Shown here: one piece after another, positions 19,951 to 23,326 of the stretch
Position numbering within the stretch: the stretch's first letter is position 1
Layout of the letters: each line of letters opens with the position of its first letter
NCBI GenBank assembly: GCA_934486455.1
Contig: CAKSPR010000029.1
Location: forward strand, 1 to 23,326
Length of the DNA: 23,326 nucleotides
Source of the DNA: an uncultured Eubacteriales bacterium
Lineage (GTDB): Bacteria > Bacillota > Clostridia > Oscillospirales > Acutalibacteraceae
Direction: 5' to 3'
Notes under the pieces: generated by a model
Database searches by the model: none
Seen by the model: the letters and a program-made list of their open reading frames with translations, nothing else
Told to the model about the DNA's origin: nothing
Position numbers and translations under genes: made by a program

Positions 19951-21797
19951 GTATGAAGGCCTCTTGTGGCGTTGAGGGTGGCAATGAGCGCGACCCCCAC
20001 ATCGGCGAAAACGGCCAGCCACATGTTCGCAATTCCCACCGCGCCGAGTATGAGAACAAGCGCCTTAACGGCCAGAGAAAAGACAATGTTTTGTTTGACC
20101 AGTACCATGGTTTTTTTGGATATCTTAACGGCAAGGGGAATTTTAGAGGGCTTGTCGTCCATGAGAACAATGTCGGCGGCCTCAATGGCTGCGTCCGATC
20201 CGAAGGCGCCCATTGCAATGCCCACGTCGGCGGAGGTAAGCACGGGGGCGTCGTTTATTCCGTCGCCCACGAAGGCAACCTTTTGGTCCCCCTGCCTTTT
20301 GCTCATAATGCCTGAAAGCTCTTTAACCTTTCCGTCGGGAAGAAGCTCTGCATGTACCTCGTCAAGGCCGAGCTCGGCTGCCACCTTTTCGGCAACCTCC
20401 CTGCGGTCGCCCGTGAGCATAACGGTTTTGATTCCGCTCGCCTGAAGGTCGCAAACGGCCTGTTTTGAATCGGGCTTTACCACATCGGAAATTACGATAT
20501 GTCCGAAATACCTGCCGTTTACCGCCACATGGACGATGGTGCCCTGCTTGTGGCAGTTGTGGTATTCAATACCCTCCGATTCCATAAGTTTTCCGTTGCC
20601 CACAAGCACCTTGCGGCCGTTTATTTCGGCACTCAATCCCTTGCCGGCGATCTCAACGACATTTTTTATGTCCTCGCTGTCGACAGGCTCTTTGCAGGCG
20701 TTTTTAATGGAGACCGAAACGGGATGATCGGAAAAATACTCGGCGCAGGCGGCGATTTTAACAAGCTCCCGTTCGGAAATAATCTGAGGGTGAACGGCGG
20801 TGACGGTAAACTGACCCTTTGTCAGCGTGCCTGTCTTGTCGAAAACCACCGTCGAGGTTTTGGAAAGAGCCTCCATGTGGGTCGAGCCTTTTATGAGAAT
20901 GCCGCGCTTGGAGGCTCCGCCGATTCCGGCAAAAAAGGAAAGGGGAACCGAGATGACCAGCGCACAGGGACAGGAAATTACCAAAAAGATGAGGGCGCGG
21001 TTGACCCAGGGAGCAAAGGGCTGACCTGTTATAAGGGGAGGAAGGATGGCGAGAATGACCGCACCGATAACCACGGCGGGGGTATATATCTTCGAAAACC
21101 TGGTAATGAATTTTTCGGCCTTGCCCTTTTTCTCGGTGGCATTTTCCACCATTTCGAGAATTTTTGCGACCGCCGAATCGGCAAAAATCTTTGTTACTTC
21201 AATTCGGAGAATGCCGTTGATGTTAATGCATCCGCCGAGCACCTCGTCGCCGCCCGATACCTCCTTGGGAACCGATTCACCCGTAAGAGCAGAGGTGTCG
21301 AGGGAGGAGGCACCTTCGATTATGCGGCCGTTTACGGGAATCTTTTCTCCCGCCTTGACCACTATTATGTCGCCCACATTGAGGCTTTTCGGGGAAACCG
21401 TTTTGAGACCGTCGCTTGTTTCAAGGTTGGCCGTCTCGGGACAGATTTTCATAAGTGCCGAAATGGAATCTCGGCTTTTATCCACTGCAAAATCCTGAAA
21501 GAATTCACCCAGTTGATAGAATATCATGACAAAAACACCTTCGGGATAATCGCCGATACAAAAGGCGCCGACGGTGGCGATGGTCATTAAAAACATTTCG
21601 TCGAAAACCTCACCCTTTATGATGTTCTTAAACGCGCCGATAATCACATCATATCCCGCCGCAAGATAGGGAATAAGAAAAAGGAGAATGAGCTGGAGGG
21701 TCGAAAGCTCGACGAGACTTTTAACAAGATAAGCCGCTCCCAAAAGCACGGCCGAAGCGGCTATCCGCGCGAGGGACATTTTTTGTTCTTTTTCCAT
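19938..21797 (-). CDS. P1B-type heavy-metal translocating ATPase (Zn/Cd-like)
   Basis: A 619-residue cation-exporting P-type ATPase of the CadA/ZntA group. The actuator TGES motif lies in SALTGESVPKE. The metal-binding CPC in the membrane is C276-P277-C278 (SCPCALVIS). Phosphorylated Asp is D320 in DKTGTLTKG. The HP motif is in FSDHPVSVS, and the hinge is GDGINDAPVL. The C-terminal helices include NMWLAVFADVGVALIATLNATR, whose Asp is typical of the zinc/cadmium/lead subgroup. There is no N-terminal heavy-metal-associated (CxxC) domain; the protein starts almost directly at the first membrane helix. ATG 21797 follows the cadC-like stop by 9 nt, with AGGTG upstream. It is the effector of the sensor-exporter operon. 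Confidence 0.93.
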   Translation of the reverse strand: MEKEQKMSLARIAASAVLLGAAYLVKSLVELSTLQLILLFLIPYLAAGYDVIIGAFKNIIKGEVFDEMFLMTIATVGAFCIGDYPEGVFVMIFYQLGEFFQDFAVDKSRDSISALMKICPETANLETSDGLKTVSPKSLNVGDIIVVKAGEKIPVNGRIIEGASSLDTSALTGESVPKEVSGGDEVLGGCININGILRIEVTKIFADSAVAKILEMVENATEKKGKAEKFITRFSKIYTPAVVIGAVILAILPPLITGQPFAPWVNRALIFLVISCPCALVISVPLSFFAGIGGASKRGILIKGSTHMEALSKTSTVVFDKTGTLTKGQFTVTAVHPQIISERELVKIAACAEYFSDHPVSVSIKNACKEPVDSEDIKNVVEIAGKGLSAEINGRKVLVGNGKLMESEGIEYHNCHKQGTIVHVAVNGRYFGHIVISDVVKPDSKQAVCDLQASGIKTVMLTGDRREVAEKVAAELGLDEVHAELLPDGKVKELSGIMSKRQGDQKVAFVGDGINDAPVLTSADVGIAMGAFGSDAAIEAADIVLMDDKPSKIPLAVKISKKTMVLVKQNIVFSLAVKALVLILGAVGIANMWLAVFADVGVALIATLNATRGLHTSNL

Positions 21798-21806
21798 TTA
21801 AAACAC

Positions 21807-22169
21807 CTACTCTTCTATATGCTCAAGACCCTGGTCGATTATCGAACGGACATGATCGTCCGAAAGGGAATATATAACGGTTTTTCCCTCTCTGCGGTAT
21901 TTGACAAGCTTGGACTGCTTGAGCACCCGCAGCTGGTGGGAAATGGCCGAAAAGCTCATGTTGAGAAGCTCGGCAATATCGCAGACGCACATCTCGGATT
22001 CGAGCAAAACACAGAGAATTTTAAGCCGTGTGCTGTCTCCGAAAACCTTAAAAAGCTCGGCAAGGTCGAAAACGATGTCCTCATCGGGCATTATTTCGTT
22101 TACCTTTTCGATAACATCCTTGTGAATACACTGTTCCGAGCAAAGCTCCGTACCGTTATCCTTAATCAT
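21807..22169 (-). CDS. ArsR/SmtB/CadC-type metal-responsive repressor
   Basis: A 120-residue winged-helix repressor. Two metal-site types are visible. Near the N-terminus the CSEQCIH segment and the CVCD of the recognition region (SEMCVCDIAELLNMS) give a CadC-like thiolate site. The C-terminal helix DDHVRSIIDQGLEHIEE matches the alpha-5 zinc site spacing D-x-H-x10-H-x2-E of SmtB/CzrA. The DNA-binding helix is SFSAISHQLRVLKQSKLV. The protein should release its operator on binding Zn, Cd or Pb. I chose ATG 22169, because GAGG lies 10 nt upstream; an in-frame ATG at 22187 overlaps the operator and has no ribosome binding site. It is the first gene of the operon and probably represses itself and the ATPase. 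Confidence 0.92.
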   Translation of the reverse strand: MIKDNGTELCSEQCIHKDVIEKVNEIMPDEDIVFDLAELFKVFGDSTRLKILCVLLESEMCVCDIAELLNMSFSAISHQLRVLKQSKLVKYRREGKTVIYSLSDDHVRSIIDQGLEHIEE

Positions 22170-22185
22170 ATTTGCACAACCTCTC

Positions 22186-22205
22186 ATTTGAATAATTGTT
22201 CATAT
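22186..22205. promoter_or_regulatory. SmtB/CzrA-like operator
   Basis: On the minus strand the sequence ATATGAACAATTATTCAAAT contains TGAA-CAATTA-TTCA, the inverted repeat typical of SmtB/CzrA/CadC operators. It lies directly downstream of the predicted transcription start (about 22208), so the bound repressor would block polymerase. Confidence 0.8.
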
Positions 22206-22214
22206 GTTGAATTT

Positions 22215-22243
22215 ATTATATTTCGTCTGCTTATGTTTGTCAA
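22215..22243 (-). promoter_or_regulatory. Consensus promoter of the metal resistance operon
   Basis: On the minus strand, TTGACA (22243-22238), a 17-nt spacer and TATAAT (22220-22215) match the consensus exactly. Such a strong promoter fits control by repression at the adjacent operator. Confidence 0.88.
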
Positions 22244-22337
22244 GAGGGTTTTATATTTTTTTTTGATAAACTTCTATAATTGGAGGAAACCGACCCTTCG
22301 ACGCTTTTGCCGCAGCCGATATGATTAACATTTATTG

Positions 22338-22366
22338 TTGAAAATCGATATAATATATGGTATGAT
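22338..22366 (+). promoter_or_regulatory. Promoter of the secreted beta-helix gene
   Basis: TTGAAA (22338-22343), 17-nt spacer, TATGAT (22361-22366). The predicted start is near 22373, giving a leader of about 80 nt with some GC-rich pairing around 22384-22423. It is divergent from the metal operon promoter about 95 bp away. Confidence 0.65.
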
Positions 22367-22451
22367 ATTTCTATAATATAAGTGGTGTCGCTCCAAGCGG
22401 CGAAAAAGCGTAAAGCGCACCGTTTAAAATTCGTTATACAAGGAGAAAAAG

Positions 22452-23326
22452 ATGAAAAGAAGCTTTTTTAAATTTTTTCGGACGGCTGTGGCGGTCTCTG
22501 TTTTAGCGGCGTCTCTTTTAAGCGTTCCGGCATTTGCAAGGCTTGCGGATGACGACGAGATAATTCCTTATCAAATGTCAGATAGCATCGTTTATCCCGA
22601 TGAGCTTGAAAGGGGAGCGGACGAAAGCTATACCCCCGATTACAGCAAAATTACCTGCGTTGTGGTCTCTCCCGACGGAAACGACTCCGGCAAGGGAACC
22701 ATAGCATCCCCCTTTAAGACCCTTGAAAAAGCAAGAGACACCGCCCGTGCCTCATCGGCAGAAGGCGTAACGGTGGTTTTGCGTGGCGGAAGATATTTCC
22801 GCACCGAGACCTTTACGCTGGACGAGCGGGATTCGGGAGATTCATATATAGGATATAAAGATGAAGTGCCCGAGATTACGGCATATAAATCTTACTCTCT
22901 TTCCTCGGCTGCAAAGGTTACCGACGAGAGAATTTTGTCTTCCTTTGCAAACCGCTCAGAGGCCGAAAAATTATACAGCGTAAACCTCTGGAATCTTTGC
23001 CCGGATATGAAGCCTGCCGATATTCCTTCAAACCGCACCCCCATCAGTTTTAAGATAGCGACAAACAGAGTAGAGAGAAATCTAAGGATGTCTCAGTATC
23101 CTTCGGACGGTTCTTTTTTGACCATCAAGGAAAAGACCGGCGACTATTCCTTTAAGGTAGACGATACCGAGGGTCGCCTGTCGGATCTTAAAAAGCTCGG
23201 AGCCGACATTATGGGCAGCACACCCTACTGGATAGGCGGATACCTTGGAAACGATTGGTCATATTACACTGCCGGTGCAACCATCGATTTCGATAACGGC
23301 TGTGAGATCGAGGACAAGACCAAGCA
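22452..23326 (+). CDS. Secreted parallel beta-helix protein (N-terminal part; runs off right edge)
   Basis: The first 291 residues of a large exported protein cut by the right edge. Residues 1-29 are a signal peptide: KRSFFKFFR, a hydrophobic AVAVSVLAASLLSV core, and cleavage likely after PAFA. From about residue 68 the sequence VVVSPDGNDSGKGTIASPFKT, LEKARDTAR and VTVVLRGGRYFRTETFTL is the classic entry to right-handed parallel beta-helix enzymes. These include pectate-lyase-like and GH141-like proteins acting on plant or host glycans. ATG 22452 has AGGAG 6-7 nt upstream. The frame stays open to the last base. Substrate and C-terminal domains cannot be judged. A secreted polysaccharide-active role would fit the cohesin-dockerin protein on the left, but this is inference. 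Confidence 0.85.
   Translation, partial: MKRSFFKFFRTAVAVSVLAASLLSVPAFARLADDDEIIPYQMSDSIVYPDELERGADESYTPDYSKITCVVVSPDGNDSGKGTIASPFKTLEKARDTARASSAEGVTVVLRGGRYFRTETFTLDERDSGDSYIGYKDEVPEITAYKSYSLSSAAKVTDERILSSFANRSEAEKLYSVNLWNLCPDMKPADIPSNRTPISFKIATNRVERNLRMSQYPSDGSFLTIKEKTGDYSFKVDDTEGRLSDLKKLGADIMGSTPYWIGGYLGNDWSYYTAGATIDFDNGCEIEDKTK

Noticed and set aside
20499..21590. Open frame of 363 codons on the plus strand inside the metal ATPase gene
   Set aside because: It is antisense to a P-type ATPase with all motifs intact; the translation has no recognisable domain.

Overview
The window most likely comes from a Gram-positive anaerobe of the Clostridia (Bacillota), of an Oscillospiraceae/Ruminococcaceae-like type. 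This is inferred from four things: the Firmicutes gene order rimP-nusA-ylxR-ylxQ-infB-rbfA-nrnA-truB-ribF; strong purine-rich ribosome binding sites with frequent TTG starts; near-consensus TTGACA-N17-TATAAT promoters in AT-rich gaps; and a secreted protein with both a cohesin and a dockerin domain. No rRNA or other direct taxonomic marker is present.

Left end (1-2541). The 5' part of a YfbR-type HD-domain 5'-deoxynucleotidase runs off the left edge on the minus strand. Upstream of it, also on the minus strand, is a secreted cohesin-dockerin protein with its own promoter and terminator. A divergent plus-strand gene encodes a zinc-ribbon/DUF4190 membrane protein with a repeat-rich linker.

Translation operon (about 2664-13028). 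One promoter and a short terminator-like leader hairpin precede rimP, nusA, ylxR, ylxQ, infB, rbfA, nrnA, truB and ribF. These cover ribosome maturation, antitermination, initiation factor 2, nanoRNA recycling, tRNA pseudouridylation and flavin cofactor synthesis. The proline genes proB and proA follow, and proB overlaps ribF by 8 nt. A MATE efflux transporter comes next and ends at a strong hairpin terminator.

Middle (14563-17914). A short 17-bp tandem repeat lies between the MATE gene and a minus-strand membrane-anchored GGDEF protein, a probable diguanylate cyclase. The GGDEF gene has an inverted repeat at its promoter. A tRNA-Gln(UUG) follows, with its own promoter, a structured leader and a terminator, then about 500 bp without genes that contains a degenerate inverted repeat and a GC-rich patch. 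A small four-helix membrane protein of unknown function is driven by a perfect consensus promoter.

Right part (17915-23326). A GT28/MGDG-synthase-like glycosyltransferase is translationally coupled to a divergent PlsY-like acyltransferase, probably a glycerolipid or glycolipid pair. Converging on it from the minus strand is a two-gene metal resistance operon: an ArsR/SmtB/CadC-type sensor and a P1B-type ATPase, with a promoter and a SmtB/CzrA-like operator. Divergent from that operon is the start of a secreted parallel beta-helix protein cut by the right edge.

Most of the window is ordinary housekeeping sequence. I see no CRISPR array, prophage, transposase or recognisable defence system. 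The points most worth a second look are the cohesin-dockerin protein, the GT28/PlsY-like pair, the inverted repeat at the GGDEF promoter, the leader hairpin before rimP, and the unexplained sequence around the tRNA.
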